Shown here: in pieces, positions 18,237-28,567 of the stretch
Layout of the letters: each line of letters starts with the position of its first letter
How positions within the stretch are numbered: the first letter of the stretch is position 1
From: Caballeronia concitans
Lineage (GTDB): Bacteria > Pseudomonadota > Gammaproteobacteria > Burkholderiales > Burkholderiaceae
Assembly: GCF_001544615.1 (NCBI RefSeq)
Contig: NZ_FCNV02000013.1
Location: 62,001-126,000 of the forward strand
Reading direction: 5' to 3'
Length of the DNA stretch: 64,000 bases
Program-made: the position numbers and the translations under genes
The notes under the pieces: model-generated
What the model was told of the DNA's origin: nothing
Seen by the model: only the letters and a program-made list of their open reading frames with translations
The model's database searches: none

Positions 18237-18986
18237 ATGCATCTGCTATATCTCGATGAATCGGGCTCGGCCGCTGATCCTCACCAGCGATATTTCGTGC
18301 TTGCCGGCGTTTGCGCATTCGAGCGCACCACTCACTGGATCGAACAAAAGCTCAATGCCATTGCGGCGCGTTTCGAGCCGGTCAACAGTCATCTGCTCGA
18401 ACTGCACGGCTCGCCGATGCGTTCGGGCCGCGACGGCTGGAAGCGCTTTCCGCTGCAAGACCGTCTACAGGCGATAAAAGATGCGCTCCACGACTGCATC
18501 GCCGCGCAGTCGCAGATCAACGTTCGCCTCTTCGGCGCGGTCATCACGAAAGCGTCGCTCGAAAAGCAGGAAGCGGTCGAACTCGCGTTCGAGCAACTTG
18601 CGAACCGTTTCGATTTATTCCTGCTGCGTCGCTACCGGAAACACGGCGATGCCCAGCGTGGACTCATCCTGTTCGACAAGTCATCGACCGAGCAGCGCGT
18701 GCAGACGCTGGCGCGCGAATTCAAGTACATCGGTCATACGTACGGCAAGACGCGCAACTATGCGGAAGTGCCGGTCTTTCTGGATTCACGCTCGTCCCGC
18801 CTGATCCAGCTCGCCGATTTGGTTGCCTTCGCGCTCTTTCGGTCTCACGAATACGACGACCATCAGTTCTACGACATCATCAAGCACCGCTTCGACAGCG
18901 AGGGCGGCGTCAAGCACGGGCTCTACCTGTATCCGGCGGTCGAAGCGGCCAATGCATCGGAAGCTGTTGCGGAGTTCGCAGCCTGA
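18237..18986 (+). CDS. DUF3800 domain protein
   Basis: This 249-residue protein matches DUF3800, a family with a predicted RNase H-like fold. The acidic residues sit where expected: LYLDESGS at the N terminus (Asp7, Glu8), LELHG (Glu55), LILFDKSS (Asp147), and SRLIQLADLVAFALF (Asp194) in the last core helix. Function is unproven; family members often occur among defence and mobile genes. It is a lone gene in an otherwise metabolic neighbourhood, with its own promoter candidate and a hairpin leader. It could be a nuclease acting on nucleic acid. Confidence 0.88.
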   Translation: MHLLYLDESGSAADPHQRYFVLAGVCAFERTTHWIEQKLNAIAARFEPVNSHLLELHGSPMRSGRDGWKRFPLQDRLQAIKDALHDCIAAQSQINVRLFGAVITKASLEKQEAVELAFEQLANRFDLFLLRRYRKHGDAQRGLILFDKSSTEQRVQTLAREFKYIGHTYGKTRNYAEVPVFLDSRSSRLIQLADLVAFALFRSHEYDDHQFYDIIKHRFDSEGGVKHGLYLYPAVEAANASEAVAEFAA

Positions 18987-19027
18987 CTACAATGAAATGG
19001 TGCCCCGACGTTCCGAAGGAGGACGCC

Positions 19028-19462
19028 ATGTTCAAGCACATCCTCGTACCGACTGACGGCTCCGAGTTGTCGCAGAAGGCCATCGACGGCGCCATCGATC
19101 TCGCGCAGTCCGTCGGCGCGCGCATCACCGCTTATGCGTGCCTGCCTCAGTACCCATACTCGTCGTTCGCGGATGTCGCCGTCGAGCCGCCCGACGACTT
19201 CCACGCCCGTGCCGAACGCGAGGCGCGCGAACATCTGCGCGCCGTCGAACGGGCGGCGGAAGGGGCGGGCGTCCCATGCACGAGCGTGACGAGCATCGAA
19301 GCCGCGCCGTACATCGGCATCATCGACGCTGCGGAACAGAATGGCTGCGACGTCATCCTGATGGCTTCGCACGGCCGGCGCGGGCTCGGCAGCCTCCTGA
19401 TCGGCAGCGAGACGCAGCGCGTGCTCACGCACACCAAGATTCCCGTCATCGTCTACCGTTGA
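19028..19462 (+). CDS. Universal stress protein, UspA family
   Basis: At 144 residues it has one Usp domain: HILVPTDGSELSQKAIDGAI at the N terminus and the ATP-binding signature ASHGRRGLGSLLIGSETQRV near residues 112-131 (G-2x-G-9x-G-S type). That signature predicts an ATP-binding Usp. AAGGAGG at 19016 supports the start at 19028, 41 bases after the DUF3800 gene. It is convergent to aceA. Confidence 0.94.
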   Translation: MFKHILVPTDGSELSQKAIDGAIDLAQSVGARITAYACLPQYPYSSFADVAVEPPDDFHARAEREAREHLRAVERAAEGAGVPCTSVTSIEAAPYIGIIDAAEQNGCDVILMASHGRRGLGSLLIGSETQRVLTHTKIPVIVYR

Positions 19463-19482
19463 CGACCCGCATTTGTACAGCA

Positions 19483-19526
19483 GCGGCCGCGGCGCGCTCC
19501 CAACCCGCCGCACCACGGCCGCCGCT
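19483..19526. terminator. Shared hairpin between uspA and aceA
   Basis: GCGGCCGCGG (19483-19492) pairs with CCACGGCCGC (19513-19522) with one mismatch, in the gap between two convergent genes. The U tract on the plus strand is short, so it may be a weak bidirectional terminator. Confidence 0.4.
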
Positions 19527-19568
19527 TTCTTCACCGCTCTCCCTGATTCAGCCTGCTGTCACGTCGCT

Positions 19569-20876
<1,308 letters not shown>

Positions 20877-21192
20877 GGCGTTTCTCCTTGAAGATTGGCT
20901 GTACGACGAAACCTGGATCGCTACATCTCGCGACTTGAGCAGTGATGCGCCGGGTAGGGCGGTCTACGTTTGCTCAACTCTTATATAAGAGTGTAGGCGC
21001 GCGGGGCGCTACGAAACAGGCTTCTCAAGCGAAACTTTCAAGGAATTTAACAGCGATAAATCAACGACCTACGAGCGCGATTCCGTATTGAGAAACGTCT
21101 TTTCCCATGCTGCAACATGATTGGTTGTGCCTTGCAGCACCGCTTTTGCGACGCAAAAAGCCATTGCACATCGTGAAATATCGCGATGGGCG
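20877..21192. other. Upstream region of aceA
   Basis: About 315 bases with no supportable gene. It should contain the aceA promoter on the minus strand; I could not find a convincing -35/-10 pair. The main visible feature is the palindrome at 20977-20992. Confidence 0.6.
20977..20992. promoter_or_regulatory. Candidate aceA operator (16-base palindrome)
   Basis: ACTCTTAT-ATAAGAGT is a perfect inverted repeat with no spacer, 101-116 bases upstream of the aceA start codon. Its AT-rich core in high-GC surroundings is typical of a protein-binding site. The cognate regulator is not identifiable. Confidence 0.5.
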
Positions 21193-21222
21193 AAAAAAAA
21201 CCGATGCTCGAAGCATCGGTTC
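21193..21222 (-). terminator. Intrinsic terminator of the RhlE-type helicase gene
   Basis: On the minus strand AACCGATGCT / AGCATCGGTT forms a perfect stem with a 3-base loop, followed by eight T residues. It lies about 60 bases after the helicase stop. Confidence 0.9.
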
Positions 21223-21282
21223 TTGTCTGCATCAGCGAGGCGGCGGCTCGCACCGCCTCGAAGCTCGCGCTTCTTCGACTGA

Positions 21283-22938
21283 TCAGTTGCCGCGGCGGGG
21301 TGCGCGCGGGCCGTCGTTGCGACGTGCGCTGTAGCCGTCGCGCTGGCCGCCGTAGCCGCCGTCACGATTGCCGCCGCGATAGCCGCCTTCACGGTCGCCG
21401 CTGCCGCTGCTCGCGCCGCGATAGCCGCCGTCACGATAACCGCCTTCGCGCGATCCGCCGCCGCTCGGCTTGTTGCCGTAGCCACTTGCGTTGCCCGGAC
21501 CGTAGCTACGGCCGCCGCCGTTGCCGCTACCGAAGCGGCGACCGCCGCCGTTACCGCCGCCCGGACGGCCGCGACCGCCGAAACCGGTCTTCGGCGGCGA
21601 CTTGCGCGGCTCGAAACCAGCGACGACGTCGACCGGCAGCGGCGCGCGCACGAAGCGCTCGATACGCTTCAGCGCACCCGTTTCGGCGTGGTGCACGAGG
21701 CTCACGGCGATGCCGCTGCGTCCCGCGCGACCCGTGCGGCCGATGCGGTGCACGTAGTCTTCCGCGAACTTCGGCAGGTCGTAGTTGAAGACGTGCGTGA
21801 TGCCGGGAATGTCGATACCGCGCGCGGCGACATCGGTTGCGACCAGCACGCGCACGCGACGCTCACGCAGCGCGCGAATCGTACGGTTGCGGGCGCCTTG
21901 CGGCAGGTCGCCGTGCAGCGCGGCGGATTCGAAGCCCGCGTCGGCGAGACGATTCGCGATCAGATCGGCGTCGCTCTTCGTCGCCGTGAAAACGATGGCC
22001 TGGTCGAGGTCGGTGTCGCGCAGAAGGTGATCGAGCAGACGATCCTTATGATCGCGGTCATCGACGTAATGCACGGTTTGCGCGATGTTGCTGCGCGCTT
22101 CGAGCTTCTGCACGATCTCGATGCGCTCCGGATCGTTCAGGAGACGGCCCGTGAGCGACGAAATCTTGCCGTCGATGGTTGCCGAGAAGAGCAGCGTCTG
22201 ACGCGTGGCCGGCGTGGCCGCGACGATCGTCTCGATGTCTTCGATGAAGCCCATGTCGAGCATGCGGTCGGCTTCGTCGAGCACGAGCATGTTGAGGTTC
22301 GACAGGTCGATGCGGCCGCGCTCGAGGTGGTCGATCAGACGGCCCGGCGTTGCAACGAGAATTTCGGGGTTCTTCGCGAGCAGCATCAATTGCTGGCCGT
22401 ACGCGACGCCGCCCAGAATGCTCACCGTGCGCAGACGGCGCAGGTGACGGCCGTACGTGGTCGCGGCGGCGGAGACTTGCATCGCGAGTTCGCGCGTCGG
22501 CGTGAGCACGAGCAGTTGAGGGCGTGCGACCGGCTGCGGACGGCGGCCGGGACGCGCGTTCGGATCACGCGGCTGACGCGGCTGCTGCGCCTGGAGCTTT
22601 TCCAGTTGCGCGAACTTTTCGATGGCCGGCAGCATGAACGCCGCGGTCTTGCCGGAGCCGGTCGGGCTCGACACGAGCAGGTCGCGGCCGGCGAGCGCGG
22701 CGGGAATCGCGCGCTGCTGCACGGGCGTGGGCGACTGATAGCCGGCGGCGGTCAGCGCGGACACGATGTCGGCGGACAGGCCGAGGGATTCGAACGTCGG
22801 GCCGGCGGGCGTTTCGACGGCCGGGGCGGCGGCGACTGCCACGGCTGCGTCTGCCGCGGTGTCGTCTTTGACGGGGATGATGCCAAGCGTTTGTGCTGCG
22901 ATATTGTCCAACGGGCTGGGGGTGATACTCGAAGTCAT
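21283..22938 (-). CDS. rhlE: DEAD-box ATP-dependent RNA helicase, RhlE-like
   Basis: From the ATG at 22938 the protein is 551 residues. Helicase motifs appear in order: Q motif with FESLGLSADIV, motif I SPTGSGKTAAF, Ia PTRELAMQV, II VLDEADRMLD, III FSATI, then VATDVAARGIDIPG and HRIGRTGRAGRSG in the second RecA domain. The last 100 or so residues are a Gly/Arg/Tyr-rich disordered tail (repeated GGYRDGGYRG-like units) that in relatives binds RNA. An upstream extension to 23067 is possible but has no good start signal. It probably remodels rRNA or mRNA structure. Confidence 0.92.
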   Translation of the reverse strand: MTSSITPSPLDNIAAQTLGIIPVKDDTAADAAVAVAAAPAVETPAGPTFESLGLSADIVSALTAAGYQSPTPVQQRAIPAALAGRDLLVSSPTGSGKTAAFMLPAIEKFAQLEKLQAQQPRQPRDPNARPGRRPQPVARPQLLVLTPTRELAMQVSAAATTYGRHLRRLRTVSILGGVAYGQQLMLLAKNPEILVATPGRLIDHLERGRIDLSNLNMLVLDEADRMLDMGFIEDIETIVAATPATRQTLLFSATIDGKISSLTGRLLNDPERIEIVQKLEARSNIAQTVHYVDDRDHKDRLLDHLLRDTDLDQAIVFTATKSDADLIANRLADAGFESAALHGDLPQGARNRTIRALRERRVRVLVATDVAARGIDIPGITHVFNYDLPKFAEDYVHRIGRTGRAGRSGIAVSLVHHAETGALKRIERFVRAPLPVDVVAGFEPRKSPPKTGFGGRGRPGGGNGGGRRFGSGNGGGRSYGPGNASGYGNKPSGGGSREGGYRDGGYRGASSGSGDREGGYRGGNRDGGYGGQRDGYSARRNDGPRAPRRGN

Positions 22939-23375
22939 GTCGATCCTTGAAGCGGAAGATAAGGCGTCGGCGCCAATCGGCATACCCAAGTCGTTGGATT
23001 CAGCGAGCGAAGAAACAGCGAGCAAATCGAAAAACGGGGGCAACTCGCGCAAACAGACGGCGAGCATTGTTGTTAGAAGCTGTATCGGATACGACAGGCT
23101 CGGGGAGCGCTGACGTCAGCCTGATGCATGATTGGCCGGGAAACAGACAGCGCATGAATCCGCGCTACGGCCTAGCAGGGAAGGGACAGTTTCTAAACTG
23201 GATTGGAGCGAAACGCTACGAAGCGTCTTGCCATGCACCGCATGCTTTGAAGCACGCGGCTCACAGTCAACGCTTAAGCGCCAGTATATCGGAATTTGCT
23301 GCACCGCGCCACATATTGACGCATTTCCGCGCCACCACAGGGCATCGGCGGCGCGGGGAACGAGCGCGCGCGTGG
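22939..23375. other. Long upstream region of the helicase gene
   Basis: About 440 bases without a supportable gene. A TATACT box on the minus strand (plus-strand 23283-23288) could be a -10 element, which would give a 5' untranslated leader of roughly 340 bases for the helicase. The -35 is weak. Long leaders are known for cold-regulated DEAD-box genes; this is only a possibility. Confidence 0.4.
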
Positions 23376-23645
23376 TCAGCTTGCGTCGCCGCGCTTCAGC
23401 GACTCGACCAGCTCGGCGTAATGCTGTTTCGCCGTGTCGGCGGGCGTGCCTTTCAGCGCCGACCACGCTTCGTATTTGTATTTTCCTGCGATGTCCGTGA
23501 AACCCGGCTTTTCGCCTTCAACGTCGCCGACGCTCGCCTGCTTGAAGAGCGCATAAAGACGCAGCAGCGTGAGATTGCCGGGGCGCTCGGGCAACTGTTT
23601 CACGTCGATTTGGGCCTGGGCGAATTGCTGCTCGATGTCGGTCAT
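23376..23645 (-). CDS. Acyl-CoA-binding protein
   Basis: This 89-residue four-helix protein matches ACBP: FAQAQIDVKQLPERPGNLTL, then LRLYALFKQASVGDVEGEKP and KYKYEAWSALKGTPADTAK, including the KxxAW (YEAW) core that binds the CoA moiety. It carries long-chain acyl-CoA in the cytoplasm. The start at 23645 gives the normal length; the longer frame to 23792 is not needed. It is divergent from tsaB. Confidence 0.93.
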   Translation of the reverse strand: MTDIEQQFAQAQIDVKQLPERPGNLTLLRLYALFKQASVGDVEGEKPGFTDIAGKYKYEAWSALKGTPADTAKQHYAELVESLKRGDAS

Positions 23646-23819
23646 GCGCGTGTCCTTTGCATCGTAAAGAGATCTGGAAGGGCCGACGATCTTAGCAAGC
23701 AGTGCGCGCTTCGCCTGTCGAGGCTTTCCTCGAATCAAGGCGCCGGACGTGCCTTTCGGACCGCATCGACTGCGAACGGGGGGCGAAAGCATCGCAGGTC
23801 CCGCATTACAATACCGGCT

Positions 23820-24650
23820 ATGACACGCACCGCACGCACCGTACTGCTCGCCCTCGATACTTCGACGGAATTCTGCTCCGTCGCGCTTCTGCTCGACGAT
23901 GCCGCCGCGCAGCCACCTTTGCGCTCAGCGCCTCATTTCCAAACCGGCGACACGCGCGTGTGGTTTCGCCACGAAGCGACCGGTGCGGTATCGAGCACGC
24001 GCCTTCTGCCCGCCGTGCGCGAATTGCTCGATGAAGCCGGTCTCGCGCTCGCCGACTGCAACGCGATTGCATTCGGCGCCGGGCCGGGCTCGTTCACGGG
24101 CCTTCGCACGGCGACGGGCGTAGCGCAAGGGCTTGCATTCGGGCTGAACGTGCCGGTCGTGCCGGTGAGCACGCTGCTCGCCTGTGCCGAAGCCGCGCGC
24201 CTTGCCGATCCGTCGCTGCCGCCGCGCGTGCTCGCGGCGCTCGATGCGCGCATGGACGAGGTGTACTGGGCCGACTACGAATATCGATCCGATGCCGATG
24301 CCGATCCCGATTGGCGCGTCGTGCATCCCGCATCGCTGGATGCGCCCGCTGCCCTGCCGCTCCCCGATGTGCCGTTCGCGCTCGTCGGCAACGCGGCGGC
24401 GGCCTTCGGCGATCGATTGCCGGCGCTCGCGGCTGCCGCGCGCGTCGACCGTGAAGCGCTGCCGCATGCGTTGCCCGTCGCTTTGCTGGGTCTGCGTGCG
24501 TTGCGCGCCGGGCGGGCCGTCGCACCGGAACTGGCTGCGCCCGATTACGTGCGCAACAAGGTCGCGCAGACCACCGCCGAGCGCATGGAAGCGCGCGCCG
24601 CCGCGGGCAAGGGCAGCGCCGACGCCGCTCCCGAGGAGGCGCTTCGGTGA
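23820..24650 (+). CDS. tsaB: tRNA threonylcarbamoyladenosine biosynthesis protein TsaB
   Basis: TsaB is the non-catalytic partner of TsaD in making t6A at position 37 of ANN-decoding tRNAs. The 276-residue protein has the ASKHA-fold start LLALDTSTEFCSVALLLDD and the family signature AFGAGPGSFTGLRTATGVAQ near residues 80-99. A tail of about 30 Ala-rich residues follows. The stop overlaps the GTG of rimI, so the two are coupled, as in many bacteria. Confidence 0.93.
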   Translation: MTRTARTVLLALDTSTEFCSVALLLDDAAAQPPLRSAPHFQTGDTRVWFRHEATGAVSSTRLLPAVRELLDEAGLALADCNAIAFGAGPGSFTGLRTATGVAQGLAFGLNVPVVPVSTLLACAEAARLADPSLPPRVLAALDARMDEVYWADYEYRSDADADPDWRVVHPASLDAPAALPLPDVPFALVGNAAAAFGDRLPALAAAARVDREALPHALPVALLGLRALRAGRAVAPELAAPDYVRNKVAQTTAERMEARAAAGKGSADAAPEEALR

Positions 24651-25138
24651 GCGGCGTGCTGCTCACGGATCGGTATCTGACGGCGATGACCGAAGCCGAT
24701 CTCGACGAAGTCGCCGCCGTCGAAAAGCTCGCATACGAGTTTCCCTGGAGTCGCGGCAATTTTCAGGATTCGCTGCGCAACGGCTATTACGGCGTGTGCC
24801 TGCGTCATGTGACGGGGACGCTCGTCGGCTATTGCGTGCTGATGCCGGTCGTCGACGAAATGCATTTGCTGAACCTGTGCGTCGCGCCGGCCGCCCAGCG
24901 CGCGGGCGCGGGACTCGCGCTCTTGCGTGAAGCGGTGCGGATCACGCGCGCCGAGAAGCTCGATGGCATGTTGCTCGAAGTGAGGCCGTCGAATCCGCGC
25001 GCCATTCAGCTTTACGAGCGCTTCGGTTTCACGGCGATCGGGCGTCGCAAGAACTATTACCCCGCGCGGCATCGGGCGCGCGAGGACGCAATTGTCATGC
25101 GTCTGTCGTTCAAGGAGAGTGCGCATGGCGCTCGATGA
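24647..25138 (+). CDS. rimI: Ribosomal protein S18 N-acetyltransferase
   Basis: A 163-residue GNAT acetyltransferase that in known members modifies the N terminus of S18. The acetyl-CoA site is in LCVAPAAQRAGAGLALLREA (about 84-103), and VRPSNPRAIQLYERFGF (about 113-129) with YYPAR follows as in RimI. It starts at GTG, overlapping the tsaB stop by four bases. Confidence 0.9.
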   Translation: MSGVLLTDRYLTAMTEADLDEVAAVEKLAYEFPWSRGNFQDSLRNGYYGVCLRHVTGTLVGYCVLMPVVDEMHLLNLCVAPAAQRAGAGLALLREAVRITRAEKLDGMLLEVRPSNPRAIQLYERFGFTAIGRRKNYYPARHRAREDAIVMRLSFKESAHGAR

Positions 25139-26132
25139 ATTGCTGGTCGAGGAACTCGGTTTCGGGCCGGTTTGGGTGCGGCGTGGGACTGTCGCTGTGG
25201 ATATCGACGCGTCTGACACGTCGAAGTCGGCGTCACGAGACGAGTCGGAGTCTTCGCCGGCGACTGCACGTATTCCGACGCCATCGTCCGACAAAGCCCC
25301 GGCCGCCGTAAGCGCCGCAGCCGACCCAAACGCCGCCGAAGCGCCGCAGCCGTCACCCCGTCCGCGCGCCGACGACGCATCGGTCGATAAGCGCGAACCC
25401 GCCGCATCGCCGCAAGATTTCGACGCGCCGCCCTTCGAAGCCTACGACGACCTTCCGTGGACCGACGACGCGCCGCATTTCCAGCCGCCCGTCGCGCAAG
25501 AACCCGCCGACGATATCCGCACGCTCGACTGGACTTCGCTCGCCGAGCGCGTCGCCGGTTGCGAGCGATGCCGCCTCTGCGAGCGCCGAACGAACACGGT
25601 TTTCGGCGTCGGCGACCGCGAGGCCGACTGGATGCTCATCGGCGAAGCGCCCGGCGAGAACGAGGACAAGCTGGGCGAGCCGTTCGTCGGGCAGGCGGGC
25701 AAGCTGCTCGACAACATGCTGCGTTCGCTTTCGCTGTCGCGCGAATCGAACGTGTTTATCGCCAACGTGATCAAGTGCCGGCCGCCCGGCAACCGCAATC
25801 CCGAGCCCGAGGAAGTCGCGCGCTGCGAGCCGTATCTGCAGCGTCAGGTAGAACTCGTGAAGCCGAAGGTGATCGTCGCGCTCGGGCGCTTCGCCGCGCA
25901 GAGCCTGTTGAAGAGCGAGGGAAGCATCGCGTCGCTGCGCGGGCGCGTGCACGAGTATCGCGGCGTGCCGGTCATCGTCACGTATCACCCGGCGTATCTG
26001 CTGCGCAGCCTGCCCGACAAGGCGAAAGCCTGGGCCGATCTGTGCCTCGCCCGCCAGACGTATCAGGACGCGCTCGCCGCGCTCGGCGTGCTCAGCGCGC
26101 AACCGGGAGCCGGGAAGGGCACACGGGGATGA
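25125..26132 (+). CDS. Uracil-DNA glycosylase, family 4-like (4Fe-4S)
   Basis: This 335-residue protein removes uracil from DNA. The catalytic part covers residues about 130-330: GEAPGENEDKLGEPFVGQAG (about 173-192) with the active-site motif, and TYHPAYLLRSL near the C terminus. Cys146, Cys149, Cys218 and Cys234 (C-x2-C ... C-x15-C) fit the 4Fe-4S ligands. Residues 1-20 (MALDELLVEELGFGPVWVRR) are followed by a roughly 100-residue Ala/Pro/Asp-rich linker, so the protein is much longer than a bare enzyme. AAGGAGAG sets the start. Its coding end overlaps the rimI-linked operon and the DUF1853 start (ATGA). Confidence 0.9.
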   Translation: MALDELLVEELGFGPVWVRRGTVAVDIDASDTSKSASRDESESSPATARIPTPSSDKAPAAVSAAADPNAAEAPQPSPRPRADDASVDKREPAASPQDFDAPPFEAYDDLPWTDDAPHFQPPVAQEPADDIRTLDWTSLAERVAGCERCRLCERRTNTVFGVGDREADWMLIGEAPGENEDKLGEPFVGQAGKLLDNMLRSLSLSRESNVFIANVIKCRPPGNRNPEPEEVARCEPYLQRQVELVKPKVIVALGRFAAQSLLKSEGSIASLRGRVHEYRGVPVIVTYHPAYLLRSLPDKAKAWADLCLARQTYQDALAALGVLSAQPGAGKGTRG

Positions 26133-27085
26133 TCGCGCTGTCGCGTCTCATCGATCGATTCGAGGACGCGACCGTGCGCGATCTGGCGTGGCTGCTTTTC
26201 GCGCCCGATCTGCTGCGCGCCGATGAAGCCGGCGCGGCGCTGGCGCAGCCGTTCGCATCCGATGCAGAACGCGACGCCACGCTCGCCTGGCTGCACACGC
26301 TCGACGGCGCCCCCGATCCGCTTCATGTCCGCTCGCGCAATCCCAAGTCCACGCGCCTCGGCATCTATGCCGAAAGCCTCCTCGAATTCTTCCTCGCGCA
26401 CGGTCCGGCCGCGCGGCTGATCGCGGCGAACGTGCCGCTGAGACGCCAGCGCCGCACCATCGGCGAATGTGATTTTTTGCTGCAAACGGCCGGCGGCGCG
26501 CGGCAGCACTGGGAACTGGCCGTGAAGTTCTATTTGCATATCGGCGATGGCGCATTGCGTGCCGCGCGCCTCTCAGACTATGTCGGGCCGAATCTGCAGG
26601 ATCGCTTCGATCTGAAGCACGCGCGGCTCCTGACGCATCAGCTCGGGCTGACCTCGCGCGTGGAATTCGCGGCGCTCGGGCTCGACGGGCCGTGGGACGC
26701 GCAGTTGTTCATCAAGGGCCGGCTTTTCTATCACGACGATGCCGTCCCGCCCGCGCCCGAAGTCGGCGAGCGGCATTTGCGCGGCTTTTGGCTGACGGCG
26801 TCGGAATGGGGTGAGCGCAACGACGCCATCGACGACGCTCGCGCGTGGGTCGTGCAGCCGCGCATGGCGTGGCTTGCGTCGCGCCGTCTGCACGCGGACG
26901 ACGCCGAATCGCTGATGGCGGAAGCCGCGGGGATCCACGCAGGCTTGCGCGCGATTGCGCAGCCGACGATGGTCGCGTCCTACGTGCGCGACGACGCAGG
27001 CGGCTGGACCGAGGAATCGCGCGGCTTCATCGTGCCGGACGACTGGCCGGAGCGCGCAAGGGCGTTCGCCGCTGCCGCGCTGTGA
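26129..27085 (+). CDS. DUF1853 family protein
   Basis: A 318-residue protein with features of DUF1853: RDLAWLLFAPDLL at the N terminus, RLGIYAESLLEFFLA, CDFLLQTAGGARQHWELAVKF near residue 112 and a WLTASEW motif. The CDFLL...HWELAVKFYL pattern resembles a nuclease-type core (E/D...ExK), but the function is not established. It starts at the ATG that overlaps the glycosylase stop and is the last gene of tsaB-rimI-UDG-DUF1853. It is convergent to thiD. Confidence 0.87.
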   Translation: MIALSRLIDRFEDATVRDLAWLLFAPDLLRADEAGAALAQPFASDAERDATLAWLHTLDGAPDPLHVRSRNPKSTRLGIYAESLLEFFLAHGPAARLIAANVPLRRQRRTIGECDFLLQTAGGARQHWELAVKFYLHIGDGALRAARLSDYVGPNLQDRFDLKHARLLTHQLGLTSRVEFAALGLDGPWDAQLFIKGRLFYHDDAVPPAPEVGERHLRGFWLTASEWGERNDAIDDARAWVVQPRMAWLASRRLHADDAESLMAEAAGIHAGLRAIAQPTMVASYVRDDAGGWTEESRGFIVPDDWPERARAFAAAAL

Positions 27086-27097
27086 CCCGCGTTCGAC

Positions 27098-27910
27098 TCA
27101 CCACCACCGATAAAAGTGATGCACCGGCCCGACGCCGTGCCCAACATCGAGCCGCGCGCTGGCTTCGATCGCGCCGGTGAGGTAGCGCTTGGCCTCGGCG
27201 GTGGCGCTGGCCAGATCGCTGGTTTGCGGGATCAGCGCCGCGATGGCCGACGACAACGTGCAGCCCGTCCCGTGTGTATTTCTGAGCGCGATGCGCGGGC
27301 TCGACAGCCTGAGCGCGCCCGCCGTCTCGATGAGCCAGTCCGGACTGTCCGGCGATGCGAGATGCCCGCCCTTCATCAGCACCGCGCGCGCGCCGGCGGC
27401 GAGGAGCGCTTCGCCCTGACGCACCATCGCGTCTTCGTCGTGGGCGGCGTCGGCGCCGAGCAAGGCCGCCGCTTCCGGCAAATTCGGCGTGACGAGCGTC
27501 GCGAGCGGCAGCAGTTCGTCGCGTAGCGCGGCGACGGCTTCCGGTGCGAGCAGCGCGTGATTGCTCTTCGAGATCATCACGGTGTCCAGCACGACATGCG
27601 CCGGGCGATGCCGCCGCAACGCATCGGCGACCGCGCGCACGATGCCCGCGTTCGCCAGCATGCCGATCTTCACCGCGTCGATGCGGATGTCGTCGAACAC
27701 GGCGTCGAGTTGAGCCGCGACGAACGCCGGCTCGGGCGCGTGGACCGCTGTGACGCCGCGCGTGTTTTGCGCGGTCAGCGCCGTGATGACGCTCGCGCCG
27801 TACGCGCCGAGCGCCGAGAACGCCTTCAGGTCGGCCTGGATGCCCGCGCCGCCGCCGGAGTCGGAACCGGCGATCGTGAGCACGTTGGGGATGGGTTTCG
27901 TCGATGTCAT
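27098..27910 (-). CDS. thiD: Hydroxymethylpyrimidine/phosphomethylpyrimidine kinase
   Basis: ThiD phosphorylates HMP and HMP-P for thiamine synthesis. The 270-residue ribokinase-family protein has [20 protein letters not shown] (about 14-33), [13 protein letters not shown] and [17 protein letters not shown] (catalytic Cys/anion-hole region, about 215-231). The start is the ATG at 27910. It is the last of thiM-thiE-thiD, 8 bases after thiE. Confidence 0.95.
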   Translation of the reverse strand: MTSTKPIPNVLTIAGSDSGGGAGIQADLKAFSALGAYGASVITALTAQNTRGVTAVHAPEPAFVAAQLDAVFDDIRIDAVKIGMLANAGIVRAVADALRRHRPAHVVLDTVMISKSNHALLAPEAVAALRDELLPLATLVTPNLPEAAALLGADAAHDEDAMVRQGEALLAAGARAVLMKGGHLASPDSPDWLIETAGALRLSSPRIALRNTHGTGCTLSSAIAALIPQTSDLASATAEAKRYLTGAIEASARLDVGHGVGPVHHFYRWW

Positions 27911-27918
27911 CGGAAAAA

Positions 27919-28566
27919 TCAGGATTGAGCGCGAGTGATCGCCGCGCGCAGCGCCGCCGACGCGTCGCGCGGATTCGCGGCCTTGCAGATCGCGGACACG
28001 ACCGCCAGGCCCGCCGGTTTCGCGCGCATCACGTCGGCGGCGTTGTGCGCCTGAATGCCACCGATCGCGACCGTCGGAAAGCGCGCCGCCTGGCACATCG
28101 CCGCGAGGCCGTCGATGCCGCAGGGCGCGGACGCGTCGGTCTTGGTCGGCGTCGCGTAGACCGGCCCCGCGCCGAGATAATCGACGACGCCTTGCAGCCG
28201 GTTCGCATCCGCGACTTCCGCGAGATTCGACACCGACAGGCCGATCAGCGCGTCCGGTCCCATGAGCCGCCGCGCGACGTCCGCGGGCAGATCGCGCTGG
28301 CCGACGTGCACGCCATCGGCGCCGGCGGCGAGCGCAATGTCCACGTGATCGTCGATGACGAGCGGCACGCCGTGCGCGCGCGTGATCGGCAGGAGATCGG
28401 TTGCGAGCGCGAGCCACGCGCGCTTGTGCCACTCGGGCGCGCGCAGTTGCACGACGGTCGCGCCGCCTTCCAGCGCCGCCCGCGCGACGGCGAGCGCGGC
28501 ATCGTGACCGCCGCACTGCACGGGATCGAGCACGAGGTAGAGCGAAAGATCGAACGAATCGCGCAT
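27919..28566 (-). CDS. thiE: Thiamine-phosphate synthase
   Basis: ThiE joins HMP pyrophosphate and thiazole phosphate to make thiamine phosphate. The 215-residue TIM barrel has [13 protein letters not shown] (about 35-47), [40 protein letters not shown] and [17 protein letters not shown]. The ATG at 28566 is one base from the thiM stop. The enzyme is full length. Confidence 0.94.
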   Translation of the reverse strand: MRDSFDLSLYLVLDPVQCGGHDAALAVARAALEGGATVVQLRAPEWHKRAWLALATDLLPITRAHGVPLVIDDHVDIALAAGADGVHVGQRDLPADVARRLMGPDALIGLSVSNLAEVADANRLQGVVDYLGAGPVYATPTKTDASAPCGIDGLAAMCQAARFPTVAIGGIQAHNAADVMRAKPAGLAVVSAICKAANPRDASAALRAAITRAQS

Positions 28567-28567
28567 G

